DNA of 64,000 bases from Cyclospora cayetanensis (taxonomy: Eukaryota > Apicomplexa > Conoidasida > Eucoccidiorida > Eimeriidae): assembly GCF_002999335.1 (NCBI RefSeq), contig NW_020312381.1, positions 62,001 to 126,000 on the forward strand. Direction: 5' to 3'. The notes under the pieces were generated by a model that saw nothing but the letters and a program-made list of their open reading frames with translations, ran no database searches and was not told the origin of the DNA. Of this stretch, positions 47,801-60,900 are shown piece after piece. Made by a program: the position numbers and the translations under genes. Every line of letters begins with the position of its first letter. Position 1 is the first letter of the stretch.

Positions 47801-49162
47801 CTGATTTGTGGCGCCAAATAGCCACTCCAGCGTTTCGCGTCCACTTGGAAATTGCTCACTCCTCCGCATCACTTGGTTGGGTCGCAGCTGAAGAAATCAA
47901 GCGTTGCAGTGCTTCGTTTGTGATGCACACTTCAATCGGTTGGGCTAAGTTTTTGTAATTCTTTTACGAGAACCGCACGTGCAATCCATTGGTCACATGA
48001 CACAGGCTCCTAGACCTCTCAGCAAGTCTGTGACGCGGATGGCCATGTGAGGTGATGGGGCTACTGCTCTCCATGCATAGCGATACGAAACAGGGGAGTA
48101 ACCCACGGTGATAACTATCTTGGAGCTAACAAGTGTGGCTGTATCGCAGGCGCTTCTGAGTCGCCGCTACGCAGGTCGTGTGCAGCGACTAGAGGGACAC
48201 AGTGCTCGGTCGATGTGGAAAAGGCATAGGTGGAGGGCTGAGATAGTGGGCGGAGTGCCACTGTCATTGCAGCCTAACACCGCCAGCCGTAATGGGCAAA
48301 CCACCAATCAATGGGGAAAAATATTTCTCAACGAGATGATTAAGAGCTCTGGTATCCGGTAGCCAGCCACCATTTTGAATGCTGAGAGCCCAGATACCGC
48401 GGCGTTAAACTCTATTGTGCTTTTGATGGCGGGCAAGAGCACAAGTATGGCTTGTTGACCACTTCTTTCTCAATAAAATTCATAGAGAGATACAAGAATA
48501 CCGGTTAGAGGGTTGCTGTATGAGCGTCTAGTGCTTGAAATACTCTTTATTGCCACACGTGACAGCAATATCAGCTCTGCGGCCTTCTTGTACGATTCAA
48601 AGGTCATTAGCACCACAGGATTTATTCCTTTGCAAAGGTCCATGCATAGGCAAAAGCACTCACCTCATTCCAGGCAGTTGAGCTTTATGTAAGGATATGA
48701 AGCTCGTTTGAACGCGCGGAGGAAACGCTCTGCCCGTGCCTGGGAAATCGAATGACAAATTACATGAAATTCAAATCCAGTGCCCTGACAACCTAGCGTT
48801 GCACAAGTAAGCTGCCACTAATTGATAAAGCTGAGCTTGTAATACACGCATTTCCAGCGCAGGGAATTCTACTGGTGCTATACGGGCTGTCTACAAAATT
48901 GCTCCTACAAACCGTCAATGAACAGCAAATGTGCTCTGCTTTAAAAAAGCTTGAAATGCAATCGTTAAAAATGAGTCGAACATAAAAACCTGCGAAGGAT
49001 GCAAATGCCTTCCTGCAACTGGCAGGCGGCATGCATCTTAGCAGTCGGAAATTGCTCTGCCACTAAAATCATATGCACAAGCGTGCCGCAGTGTGTTTTA
49101 ATTCGCCAGTGCACTCTCCATCTGATGCGAGTGAAGCCGAAACAGCCCCCAAGCTCCTTTCC
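44851..49162. other. Intergenic region, repeat-poor, no recognised gene
   Basis: Only short unrelated frames are present (45046-45228, 45814-45996, 46305-46550, 47017-47283, 48108-48362 on plus; 46038-46386 and 47633-47872 on minus). None shows a domain or spliced continuation. One LTR-like repeat lies at 45530-45690. Older retroelement debris may contribute, but I could not read a pol motif here. Confidence 0.45.
45530..45690. repeat. Dispersed LTR-like repeat, copy 3
   Basis: Shares the pattern GTAGCACGATACAAAAAGGC, GCAGTGTTGTGTGCC, GAGTGCTGGGAGG and AGGAACTCTAAGGG with copies at 1.2, 16.9 and 56.5 kb. In this copy and copy 4, TTAGATGGAG or TTAGAGATGGAG follows some way downstream. No pol fragment is visible beside it, so it would be a solo LTR if the LTR reading holds. 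Confidence 0.4.
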
Positions 49163-50728
49163 TTAGGGTTCAGTTGTCACATTGCAACTCCCGTGAGCAG
49201 CATCAGACACCTGCGATGCCAACGGTTTGCGCCGAATCCACCACATGCGCGCCAGGACAAAATACATCAAAATAAGGAGGCCAAGCAATGGCAACTGAAC
49301 AAGGTACAACCACTTTGGGCCAAGTCCTACTGTGAGATGGAACAGGGGGCTGCAAAAAAGGGATAGAAGCCCGCCGACCAGCTGCACGATGCCAATCAAG
49401 CGGCCGAAATATATAGCGGGGAAAGTGCTTTCAATGTATACGAACACTTGAGAGACGAAGAGCGACATGTATACCATGAAGCACAATACGGATATGATAC
49501 CCGTCGTTGCCGCCTGCTTCAAGCTGAAAGCGTATGCCAATAGGCCTGCCGTATTGACGATTCCCATCACCGGTATTATACCGAGAAACTCTGACAGCTT
49601 GCCCAAGATGATGCAGGGAATAAAGGAGAAGGGCAGAGCACTGCCTAAGAAATCTTGCGCTTTCTGAACCAGAATACGGTCATGGCCCTCTTGGTAAAAA
49701 GAAGTAATCCATCCCACCGCGATAAAGTAGATGACAATTAAAATATACTTCTCAGAGGACAGAGTCTTTAAAAACCTATAATCCGTCGCTGTTTCAACTA
49801 GTTCTTCGGGCTGTTCAATAGACCATCTTGGCTTCGTTGAGGCTTCCGAATCACTCTCGACGGTAGTTTCCCCCGCATGTTGCTCCACTGGCTGTGCCCA
49901 CTTAGGCCCTGTATTTTGTTCTTCAGGTTTAAAAGCCATGTGATTCTCTTGCATGCCGCCATCATAAACCTTGTACGCCTTTAACGGCATCACAAGGAAT
50001 ACGATGACAAGGAACAGGCACGGACCGAAGCCGACGTACCACCAACAGCCTGAAATGCCACCATCCGTGAGATAAGAATGCAAAATGAGGGGGATGGCGA
50101 AAGAGGCGGACGAAGCCGACCCAATCAAAGTTATTACAGTCGCAGCAGCGCCCGGGAAGAGGCGGGTGACCAGCAGAGTGGGGAGGAAAGCGGTGTCAGC
50201 GCCTAGACCAATGCAGATGAAGCCGAGGTACACTGTTGCGTGCGACTCCGCCGTCAGACTTGAGATCAACGACCACGCCACAATGTGGAAGCACTGGCCA
50301 ATCATAGACGTAATTTTGGGTCCCAAGGTATCCATCATTGTGCCAGCCAGTGCACTCATCGTGCAATGCACCGCCAGCGTGAATACAAACAAGCTCTGCA
50401 CAGAAGCATCCTGTGCATCGCAGATATAGTTGTGTCCTAACTGTCGTTGGTCGTCCACAAAGCCTCCCTTTCCGTTGGCTTCGCATTTAAAACTAAAAAC
50501 TTGAGCCTTTAACAGCATTGCCGACAGCGGAGCCCAGCCAAAGTACACGCATCCTGTCATGAACGTCTGGAGCGCGTAGACAAATAACAAAGCATATCTG
50601 TTCAAGTTGAGGGGCGTGGGCTGTTGAGCGCCTGGAAGATTGGCTGGGGGAAGGGCACGACGAACCATGTCCATAGATTTATGCGCCCACAGAGGCCCCG
50701 AAGCATTGTAATTCGCCATTGTAAACAT
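49163..50728 (-). CDS. Major-facilitator transporter of the apicomplexan amino-acid transporter (ApiAT) type
   Basis: A single uninterrupted frame of 521 codons from ATG 50728; a longer frame starts only at a TTG. About twelve hydrophobic segments are visible, in two groups of six. A hydrophilic central loop lies near residues 255-325 (with EQNTGPKWAQPVEQHAGETT). ApiAT-like features are NRYALLFVYALQTFMTGCVY followed by FGWAPLSAMLL at the first helix, NYICDAQDASVQSLF, then SALAGTMMDTLGPK (loop 2-3) and GADTAFLPTLLVTRLFPG. The second half starts at EKYILIVIYFIAVGWITSFY. ApiATs (related to SLC43) import amino acids such as arginine, tyrosine or cationic and aromatic residues across the plasma membrane. 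Substrate cannot be told from sequence. The lack of introns contrasts with the other long genes here. Confidence 0.85.
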   Translation of the reverse strand: MFTMANYNASGPLWAHKSMDMVRRALPPANLPGAQQPTPLNLNRYALLFVYALQTFMTGCVYFGWAPLSAMLLKAQVFSFKCEANGKGGFVDDQRQLGHNYICDAQDASVQSLFVFTLAVHCTMSALAGTMMDTLGPKITSMIGQCFHIVAWSLISSLTAESHATVYLGFICIGLGADTAFLPTLLVTRLFPGAAATVITLIGSASSASFAIPLILHSYLTDGGISGCWWYVGFGPCLFLVIVFLVMPLKAYKVYDGGMQENHMAFKPEEQNTGPKWAQPVEQHAGETTVESDSEASTKPRWSIEQPEELVETATDYRFLKTLSSEKYILIVIYFIAVGWITSFYQEGHDRILVQKAQDFLGSALPFSFIPCIILGKLSEFLGIIPVMGIVNTAGLLAYAFSLKQAATTGIISVLCFMVYMSLFVSQVFVYIESTFPAIYFGRLIGIVQLVGGLLSLFCSPLFHLTVGLGPKWLYLVQLPLLGLLILMYFVLARMWWIRRKPLASQVSDAAHGSCNVTTEP

Positions 50729-52814
50729 CAACTGAATCAACAGCAGGATAGTCTTGAGAGGAACGGGCCAATATCAAACGCCTCACAATGGACTGCGCGC
50801 CGCATTGGCGGAGTCCGTGGATCTTTCCCGCTGTATCAGTCCAGTAGACGCAAACAAAGCAAAAATAATGCGATATTCACACAAAAAGACGCTATGGCGC
50901 GCGTTGTACTGTACGCAGACTTGAGAGATGCTGCGAAGGTCTGAGTGGTGCCTGGTCCCTCCCTGCGTCAAGCCCAGTGGCACCGCAACAGTCCTGCACC
51001 GAGTCGCTTTAACTGACACTGCAGACTAATTCTGGAGCCGATTCATCTCATTTACCTTGTTAAGCTTGTACTTAAGTCTAGTTCGAGGTCTAGAAGCTCC
51101 GTTTAAACCAGGATATGCACTTTGCTCCGTGCTCTCGTGGTGTTGTCAATAAGCTGTTTTGAGCTGTGGTCCTTCACTTGAGTCTAGAGTTACGTTGACC
51201 CAGGAAGCTTTCAGGGCAGTGTAAATGAATGCTCCTCTGCTTGGAATTTAGGAGAAAATGCTAAACATAGCTTAATATTGATTCTGTACTTCGTGGCTTC
51301 GCCGTCAAGTACAATCACGTGTCTGGGTGTCCTACCGATTCAATATAGGTGTGCTGCTTCAGATGATACCACCTTTCTGGAGTCGGAGATCACAATCAGA
51401 AAGCGATAAATATACTTGATACCTAATCTGCATTAGACCGAGACATTCACGCTTCTGTTTAACGAGGATGAGGTACTATAATTCCATGTAGTCCCGACCA
51501 ACGGGGGTCAGGCAATGTTTATCATGGTAAGAATGCGCTGTCCTAGTGCTCAACGAACTATATTAATAAGGGTAGCTTGATTGATTCACATTGAAGAGAT
51601 TGAATAGCTCAACCAAAGGCCTTGCTGTTGCGGCAAGCACATATTGTCCACGGCGAGTTTTGCTGTTCCCGTTTATGATTGTAACGCTCCGTATATCTGC
51701 GTAGAGAAAAAACTAACTTTTGATATACTACAAACATAATCAGAGGTTATTGAATGCTCATCAAGTGAGCTGGCAATTTTTTTACCAGCCTCCCTGAAAG
51801 GTCTGTGATGAGGCGAAAACGACACGAGGTTGAGCGTAGCTGCGTCCTCTAAGCGCTCCAACATTTGCAGCTAGGTTCGCGTGGCAACTACTCCACATGC
51901 ATACAAAAATGAGTCTTCTCGCATAGAGCGAAAGGAACTCTGCATTAAGAAATAGGAACAGACACAGCAGCTAGCCAACTTCACACTACTTTCTAAGTTC
52001 CAGATAACTGGCGTTGTAGAAAGTGTTTAAATCTAGCACAGCCCGCTACATTTTTCCCATCCCGTCACTGCATAGTGCACGTCCTTGTGTTGCGCACCTG
52101 TTCATCGAAGCTACCCGCGTGCAGCCCAGCAAAAGGCTTCCCGCCCGATCGCAACTCCTGAGGCAGGCAGGAACCGAAAAAGTGCAAATCAGCAAATCAA
52201 ATGTATGCATCAACTTTTAAAGTAAAGTTGACCGGCAGAAGCTTTATCAGACTCGACGACAAGAAGCGAGGGACCAAATTAATAGGACCCCAGAAGGGGC
52301 AATGGCTCGTTGTCGTTGGAGTGCGGAAATATGGGAGTCCTCTGCTACGAGAAGACAGATGACAAGTAAAATAGATAGGATAATCAGAGTTTAAATTCTT
52401 TCAGCAATGCCTTCGCTCCTTGTGGAATAGTGCCTGATACCGACGCTGCTAGCAGACTACTGGACTTCAAAGCCCCAAGCAAAGCGTAACGCAGAATGCG
52501 GCACTTTTCAAGCAACGCCACTAGATAAATGCAGTTATCTCAGGCAGAGCTTGCGATGAGGGAGCACAATTACCTAGGGACGGAAGAAATACCGTCCATG
52601 GTAAATAGCGTTGTTAACCGGAGTAGCAGATTATCCACTAGGAGAGAATAGGCGCTAGCTGTTTCTCCGTCAACCAATGGAAAATGGCGTTCTCTCCCCT
52701 GTTTTGGCCAAACCGCCCGTCAAGTGTCTCACCAACGCTCAGCAGTCATAGAATATACAAGATCTGCCACTGCATGTGGTTTTGTCGCCCTCACTCGGGT
52801 CGCTTGACTGCGAG
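50729..52814. other. Intergenic region, no recognised gene
   Basis: Contains the promoter and 5' UTR of the transporter at its left end. Short frames (50624-50944 +, 51673-51864 -, 52023-52220 +) have no motif. Further right it borders the integrase end of gypsy remnant B and may contain its unread 3' end. Confidence 0.45.
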
Positions 52815-55480
52815 TCACAGGCCACGAATAAATCGTGGTTTTGAAAGTTCGTTAGGTCGCCAGTATTGAGAGTCATGCGCCAACAACTTTGGGAACAATC
52901 GATGCAGGATGAAACAGCACTGATCTGTCAAAAGATGGCGAAGGGGCCCTAGCCACCGCACCGCAGAGTCCTTTGTCTTGCCAGCTTCTGATGCATCGCC
53001 GAAAAAATGCCAATTCACCAAAACCAAGTCGTCAGGCTCAAAACCACAGCCGACACTGACCAAAATATTCTGTGCATGTCTCGCTTGAGCTTTGCGTATG
53101 CGTTGGCGTGCCCTCGTTAACTGTTATCTGAATGTCTTCACCTAAAGGTGGTTTCTAACTCCAAACCAAAAGGTCCACGCCTTTACCGGAGGAGGGCGCC
53201 TCAGTGTTGACCAGCGATTCCAAAGAGCAATGGGTGGACGAATAAACTGCTGTTGCTCAGGTAATGCAAGGTAGAAAACCAGAACAAGAAATCGGCGCTA
53301 CAGAAGCCTGTGCGTAGTTGCATTCGGCCTGTCCCCCTGCCTCAAGGTAGTTCTTAAGGGCCGTATTCAAGTTCGTGTGAATGCGGATTAAAAAGACACA
53401 CCAAAATGCGTGAACACAAGCGCCATCCGTGATAGCCCCTCAGGAATACGTGGAGCTTCCACATACGGATTGAGAATGATTGAGCGTCTTCCTGAGCCGT
53501 CATAGAGCTAAAGCAAGGGATAAAGCGCGTATATTTGCTGACTCAATGGCGTTGATCCTATCTTTATCCGTGATTTCTCACAGTCCACGACAGCATAGTT
53601 CGTAATCAGATTACTTCAATTAATTTCAGCAAACAGATGGCTTCCTAAAAGTTCGGCCTTAAAAAAAAATAGTGTGGTTTCAGCTGCTAAAAGTCTGGGC
53701 ATATCGAGTGTCTACCCCTCGATAGCAGGACACATCCCAGGACACTCAACTGCAGTGTGAATCCTACCTCGGTCCAACGAAACATGATTGTTTGCTGTGT
53801 GCACAGAAGCACTTCAGAACGAAGTAGGAGAGTATAAGCGACGGAATGCCTGCTTCGTTTTGAGCCACAGTAGGCCATCCTCAACGACGCAGTGTTTCAC
53901 CCTTGTGCCATTTTGGATTCTCACAAGAATAGGAGACTCATAGCCGTTAGAAGCATTCATCGCCCTTTGAGAGGAAACCAGAGCCATGTCAGTGGCATCG
54001 GTCATCCAGTAGGTAGAATATAGTTGCTGACAAGTGCTTATCATCCATTGTTGTTCGAGTATAGAAGAGGTTTGATAATACAGCAAATCCCCGTAGACCA
54101 GGCTTCAGAAGCCTATCTTTATGACTAATGCTTACTGGAACAGCGTGAACATACTCATAATCGAGCAGCACAAATACTGAAGGAGTTGTAGGGCGGACAA
54201 AAAGCTTTTATGCTCCGGCATCATCCTTCTCTCTCTAGGCCATAGACTGAGCTTTCTGTGGTAGACTAGTCATGGAAACAGCAATTTGAGCACACCAGGA
54301 ATGAGATTTCGGTATCAATGCAAGCCCATAAAACGTTTTGACGCTCTACAGTGTGTGAAAAATAATGGTCGGCTTGATTGCCTCAAAATCTCCGGAACTG
54401 GTTCAACTGCGGCAGTCGAAAAAGGGATTTCTGAAGCTAGGGATGTTCTGATAGTGCATCCCAACAGATGCCGGTGTACTAGCAAAAACGTACGCGGTAG
54501 GTGCTCTCAGGTCCTCTTGAACCTTCTGGATCAAGGTTAAGATGCCCCCTTGTGAATAGAGGCCTTCACCCCTCCCTGATAGGATCATCATAATCCCAAG
54601 TAACTTGCCGTTGCTGCTCAACCGGGGCAGGAACAAACCACATATGGGTATTTTCGAATTTGCGATTGCAAACGTGGCTTAACGATTTGGGCTTATTGAT
54701 TGGGTGGATGGGGATTTTAAGGAAATCGTATGTGAGGTCAAGTGTTGAGGTGATCATTTATGCGTGTAGCTTGACCAGTAATATGCCAAGACAAAGCGTC
54801 AGCACTTTTTGCCTGACAGGAATCCTTTTCAGCGGCTTGATGCTAACGCATATGCGCCACCTGCCATTCATTTTTGGTACTAACACCGGGCGATGCCCAA
54901 AAGCAGTGTTCGATCCCTGGACTTTGCCTCTTAAAAATATTGATCCGCATGCAGATCAATGTTTTTTTCATGCTGTGGGAGCTTCTGCTAGCGCAGAACT
55001 TACATTGAGGCTGACCAACGGTTTTGCTCAATGCAGCGCGCTGGACACCCAACAGGTGCCAAGCCTGCTGGCAGCTCATCATTAATTATTGCATTCGCAG
55101 AATTCCTTCATGAAACCTTCCCATTCCTTCTTTTCTTTGGGCTGAGTCTTGCTGGATTTTTTAACAAAATGGGTGCGGTTCATGAGGATGGAATGCATAG
55201 TGAGCTCCTTTGTCTCTTACTGCGCTGTTGAGCCGCCTGCAATAACGCTCTGCCACATCTTGTTGAGGTAGCGAGTCTCCGCCGCTCACCCAAACCGAAG
55301 CACGCAACGTGCGAGAGCCCAGAGGAAGCTTCTTACTAGCGTTTTCCGGCAAAATAACATACACAGCGTAGAGCCATGGCCGCGTCTACGCCTTGCATTC
55401 GCTCACCCATGGCATACCCTACATCATCTCATAGTGCGCGAGTTCAACAACATATTAGTCGCGAGCCATGCTAATGCGAG
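52815..55480 (-). mobile_element. Decayed Ty3/gypsy-type retrotransposon, remnant B
   Basis: Minus-strand fragments lie in the same order as remnant A. At 55364-55161 a frame with DSLPQQDVAERYCRRLNSAV matches the DSLPQQ-type frame of remnant A (VESVPQQ, CRRLSSAV). At 54757-54566 lies a reverse-transcriptase fragment, STLDLTYDFLKIPIHPINKP then VPAPVEQQRQV. At 54086-53814 lies RVKHCVVEDGLLWLKTKQ. At about 53110-52815 lies an integrase C-terminus, FEPDDLVLVNWHFFGDAS then VRWLGPLRHLL. DNA identity with remnant A extends into non-coding stretches. No YxDD was found and frames are broken, so it is inactive. The LTR-like repeat at 56.5 kb is to its right. Confidence 0.78.
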
Positions 55481-55699
55481 AGACTTCGTATTTGAAATTG
55501 TACTCAGCTTTAGTAGCCCTGCGAGTTCTTGCCTTTTGCTGCCCGGCGGCACGGCCGAGCCTGGGTGACTGCGCTCACGAGTGGCTATTTAGATTCGGCT
55601 TACCCGCCGTCTCCCCAGAGAACAGATTCACTTCAAATCCGTTTCAAGTGGTACTTGCACATTCTAATCATGAATATGAACCCGTGGCAGCATAAAGTT

Positions 55700-57982
55700 G
55701 CCCTATGAAGGGTGCCCAGCTGCACTTCTATCCTTTGTAGCTCCCTTCACTGCGCCAGAGCCCCCATGAGGGCTTTCCCTCTCCGTTAGGTGCCTTCTGT
55801 GGTACCCATGCAGTCGTTTTCCCGTGGGCTCAGTCCCGTTGCTCATGCTCTTTTCCTTTTTTATGCGCTTGTTTTTCCGGATTAAATAACGTGATTTCCC
55901 CTATTTGCGGCAGCTGCTCTGTTGGGAGGCTGTTTGGGGCTGCATGGGAGTGCCGGCTCCTTCAGACTTTCGCCTCTTGTTTGCCTTGAACTGTAGGCTG
56001 GGGCAGGTTGAAGCATCCCCGATGTTCATAGGTTTTAAACCTACACTTGACCCTTCCTTCTCAGCCGGAGGCACAGGTGCTGTGCTCATTTGCTCCTGAA
56101 CACCCCCCAAATCCCATCATTTGTCAAATCCCCGCCAGATGGTTGCTTAAACACTCAGCCGCTGCCAATTTTTCGACCACCTCACGGGGCACTTATAGTG
56201 TATGTGATATAAAATAAATCAATGACGAAGCAGGTGCTCGTCTACGACATGGCATTTGCCAACCAAAGTTCCATCTTCGTTAAAACGCAAATCTAATTAT
56301 GAGACCTCCTATTTTACTTTCTCGATTCCTACAAAACTCGATGTAGACCTTATATCGGCAAACCTGATGCATGAAGGCATGCACTGTTGCATTGGGCTAC
56401 GCTACATCTGAACATTTACTACCGCACCAAATTTAATTCAACTAACAGCAAAGCAGTGCCTGTTTGGTTTGCCTGCCCCAATGTCTTACTTATTGCAGAG
56501 TACTGTTAGCTCGATACAGGAAGACGCAACGTTGTCTCTGCACGCGATAGGGGCTATGCAGAGCTGCCTGTGGGAGCTGGGAGTGCTTAGAAGGAGCAGC
56601 TACATGCACGCTTGTTGCCATGGCCCTTGATGTAGGGAACTCTTATGGGCTCGGCCTTGTACTACACTGAACCTAGAGTTAAAACTATCCCTCCGGAAAC
56701 ATTAGAGATGGAGCGCTTGAAATTGAGTACATAAATTTGCTCCACATATTGGAAACTCTCAATTCTGTTTTCTTTTGTGACCACGGCTGTAGTACAGAAC
56801 CTCCCATATCCTGCGTACATGTTCCGTTTTTGCGTTTGCTAAAAATCCTATGCACCTACAGCGTAGTACGTGCAGACCGGTGTCTTGTTTCGGAGCGCTT
56901 CGAAAGCCCTCGACCTGGACATGAATTGAAAACAAAACTGCATGCAAAACCAACACAATAAAAAACGTGTAAGACCGAACTAATGAGCTTTCCTTCCGAT
57001 CAGTGGACTTTTTGATGACGTGCAGAGATTTACAGCGGACAATTTTCTGAAACGACGATGGTCGGAGTGGCACTACGGGGGCTTTTCACTGAAAATTCCC
57101 CCTTTAAGCACTTATCAAGCATCAGAAGCTTAACAAAACTATGGATATTTTTAGTTTATGGAGATGCTGGCTAATGATGGATGAGATGGGGGCTTTTTCA
57201 GGAGAAGGGTCGGCATGCTGCGGGCAGATGTCAGTTGGGCAGGCACTGTTTGGCTTTGTATAGTCCCATGTATTGGATCGACCTTCGCCGGCTCTCGTAG
57301 GCTGGCCTAATGTTGGATGTATATTTTTATAAATGTTCTGATGTGCCTATTGGGATCTGAAACCGGCGCCTCCAGCGAGTGAGGCCAGTGCAGGTCGGGG
57401 CTGGAATGGAACAAGTCCGCACATACCTTTTCTGTGCTACCAGGGGTTATTACTGGTTGCTTCTGTGATCCTTTCATATTAGAGCAGGCATGTTTGAGTA
57501 GATATGCCCCTTTGCCGCTCTTTTTGGGGGCTACGTGATGGTCTGGCTCCCAAGGACTACTCTGAGTTCCCCTGCCGCACGCATTACAAGATTGATTCTT
57601 CGTCCACGGAACGCCACTTCGTCAAATACATGTATGAATATATTTTTAATACTTTTGTGAACCTCCTCTGATTTTCGAATATTCGGCCCGTTCCGCGCGC
57701 CAGAAACTTGCACTGGTCAACAGTCCCAGGCCACGCGGTCACCCACCTTCCTGTGATCGACAGTTGTCGCCTCTAGTGTCTGCTGGCTTCCTACCCGTTG
57801 TCGACCTCCATCTCTTTAAAAAATTCCGCGTTTTCTTCAGGAGCACTACCCAGCGGCCCACTGTGGTGCTATGCCTTGTTTTCCCGTGGCATCGCCGGGC
57901 ACCCTCGTTGAAGCCAGTGACGCTGCCCGAAGCAGCTGCTGACCTCAGGAAGTAGCACAAGCGCAAGGGACCGCGCAAAAAG
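55700..57982. other. Intergenic region upstream of GBP-like GTPase gene
   Basis: No supported gene. It holds the LTR-like repeat at 56490-56660 and short motif-free frames (55905-56099, 56737-56961 +). The last few hundred bases must contain the promoter and 5' UTR of the GTPase gene. Confidence 0.45.
56490..56660. repeat. Dispersed LTR-like repeat, copy 4
   Basis: Starts TATTGCAGAGTACTGTTAGC, closest to copy 1, and carries GAGTGCTTAGAAGGAGCAGC and AGGGAACTCTTATGGG like copy 3. Its place right of gypsy remnant B mirrors that of copy 2 beside remnant A. Confidence 0.42.
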
Positions 57983-60900
57983 ATGTTCGCATCGCCTTTG
58001 CCTCCAGGCCCAGATGTTCCCTGTGTTTCATCCGTCGGGCCAGTGGGATTTGCAAACGCCACCTCAGTTCAGCAGAAGCGACGGGAGGAACAGCATTACG
58101 TATTTCAAAAGTATCCAGGCAAAGAATTCAAGGAAACACAGTCGACCAGGAGAGAACCGAAGACTGCCGTGTACTCAACGGCGGATCAGGCGGTTCTCCA
58201 GCCACTCCGGTCCCTTGATCCCGACTCTCGAGATCTAAACCTGACTGCCAGTCTAGAAGCATTCGTCGCTGGCGTTCAGGGGCAACAGCACAAAGACGAG
58301 CATCCCACCTTCGTCTCTTCGGAGCTCTCAACACACGAAACTGTAGGGGGACTGCGCGACCAACTGCAAAAGGTCTCGAGTGGCGCACAGGGCGGCGAAG
58401 TTCATGAACGGCGCGTGATACACACCATGAATGACTACGGATCTTCAGCATACATGCAGGCAGGAGTAGGCTCTGTATTTCCGGAGGCGTATGCAAACAG
58501 CTATGTGGTGACAAAAGAAGGGGAGGTCACAACTGCACCCGGAGCAGCCACCTCTTACCAAGTCGTGCTGTCGGACGGCACATCCTATCCGTCAGCTGTC
58601 TTTCCTGCAGGTGCGTGTTTACAGCCTCTGTCCTCTTGTTGTAGGAGGAAGCTTGCTTCATGCGGGCTTGCAGCTACTTCAGGGGCTCACATCGGACTCA
58701 TGGGCGCTAATTACTTCTCCCCGAAATACCCAGCCTGCTGTTGTTGGTTGCGAACTCTGTGCTCCGTGCAGTCGGCAGCAGCAGAGAAGCCGCAAGGAGC
58801 ACAGCTCCGCAAACAGCAGCAGCGCCGCAGATGTATTCCTCTCCAGCACGAGTGAGCGCAGATGTTGCTGCGTCCTACTACCCCTATACAGAAGGTATGT
58901 GAAACAACTTGGCAGGCTCACATGGCAAGCAGCCCAACACACACTGTACTGAAGCACCAGCATCTGTTAGCTTGTGCGCTCCTCCAGTGCCCCCGTCACT
59001 GCTGCACATACATACACAGAGAGGGATAGACAGAGACAGAGGCACACAGACACAGACACACACAGACACAGACACACAAACACAGAGATGCAAATATATA
59101 TTATACAAATGCGTCTGTGCGCCTGCTGCACGCGCGCGCAGCAATCCCCTATGCCGAGGCGGCAACTGTAGGCTCCCCAACAACAGCACCGGGAACAACT
59201 ACAAATTACTACACGTCTTGTAGGTCAAAGCCCCACAAAACGCATGCCAGTCGCTGCGTTTCCGAATTGCACGCAGCACTGCGCACAGAGGACGGAAGGG
59301 CAGTATGCGTAGCACCTCTAACATTTCTTGCTGGACTTTTAAAAATCTTTTCCCGCTCCTCTTTTACCCTTCTCTTTTACCCATTTCTTTTATCCTCCTC
59401 CTCTTTTACCCGCCTCTTCTTTATCCTCCTCCTCTTTTACCCATTTATTTTGCCCTCCTCTTCTGTTATGCTTCTCCTCATTTTAACCATCCTCCTCTTT
59501 AAGTCATTTATTCCCCTGCTGCTCTTGATCCTCCTCTTTTTACCTATCCAGTGGTAGCTGCAACTGCGTGTGTGCCCGAACGGAGATTGTGCACCTTTCT
59601 GTTGCGCCTATCTGCCTGCCTGCCTGCCTCCTTTTCTTGGTTGTTGCTCGCAGATTATCGTCGCCAGTTTCCAGTATCGCCGATTGTGGCAGACTCTGCC
59701 ATCCCTGGCGACGATGGCATCCCCGCCGTATCCTTGCCACATGAGAGAGATCGCTTGGTGGAAACGAATCGTCTGAGCACTGAACGCCACATCTCGCCAG
59801 GAGACGACACTGCAGGGCGTCCATCAACTACCAGCTTGGCAGAGCCAATGCTGCTAGTCGACGGCGTGACTGGTTTGCCGCTGAGAGGACAGACGTCGAT
59901 CGACCGGGGGACGACCCTCCTCAGCAACCCACTCGCGAATTCTCGTGATTGCAGGCTCCTAACTGCCAAGAAGAAGCTTCTGGTGCGTAGGAGGCTTGAA
60001 AAAAGGGGCCCCATCACGCAGCGGGCGGGCTTGCATGCTGCTGCAGTCTGCACGGGGTGGTGTACGTACACCGCAGAGTTCGCCTCCGAGGGGGGAGGAT
60101 ACGAAGGTTGCTCAGTGTCTCCTTTCTTCTTCTTCCCTGCGCAGTCTCGCCCCATGCAGCTGATCCACGTAAACCGATGGGATGGAAAGGAAGTTCTTAC
60201 TGTTGGTGAGTCCTCTTGTGGTCTCCTGGCGCTGCTTCCTCCTGCGGAGGCAGGATGGGGGGGGGAGGGAAGGGAAGAAGGGGAGACGCAGGCGCCTGCA
60301 AGAGGGCTGTCTCGTCTCTTTTAAGCGTTGCCGTCGTAGAGGCACATGCGACAGAGAGACGGCATCGCGCTTCTCGCTCGGATAGGGGGGGAGAGGCGGC
60401 ACGCTGCAGTTGTGTATCGCTGTGTCTGTCTGTGTGTATGTTTGTCTGCGCGTAATTTTTGGAATCAGATGAAGGCGCTCGCCGATGGCTCGGGGAGATA
60501 TCTACCCGCTATATCGCCGTGATTTCAATATGCGGAGAGCTTCAAACCGGGAAGTCGGGGCTGGCAAATCTTCTTCTCGATGAGTCCGTCGCGTGTCTGC
60601 GGACGCTGCTGTCTGTCTGTCTGTCTGCGTGTTTGTGCGCCTGCCTGCTGTGCTGGACCGAGCGTCGGTGGCAGAAAAAAAATTGGGCAATCCGGCCCTG
60701 TTGCATGCACTCACACACAGCCTCCCTTGCTGCTCAGAGAGAGAGAGACTTCTTCGTCGAACTGCTTGGTGCTGGAAAGGCTTGTGCTGTCTAGACGGTT
60801 GCGCGTTTTTCCCTGCTGCAGCAGCGTGATGAGCAGCACTTTGGGCTTTGCGGTGGGAACTTCCGTGGCAGCCCCCGTAATCGCGCAGGGTACGCGCTTT

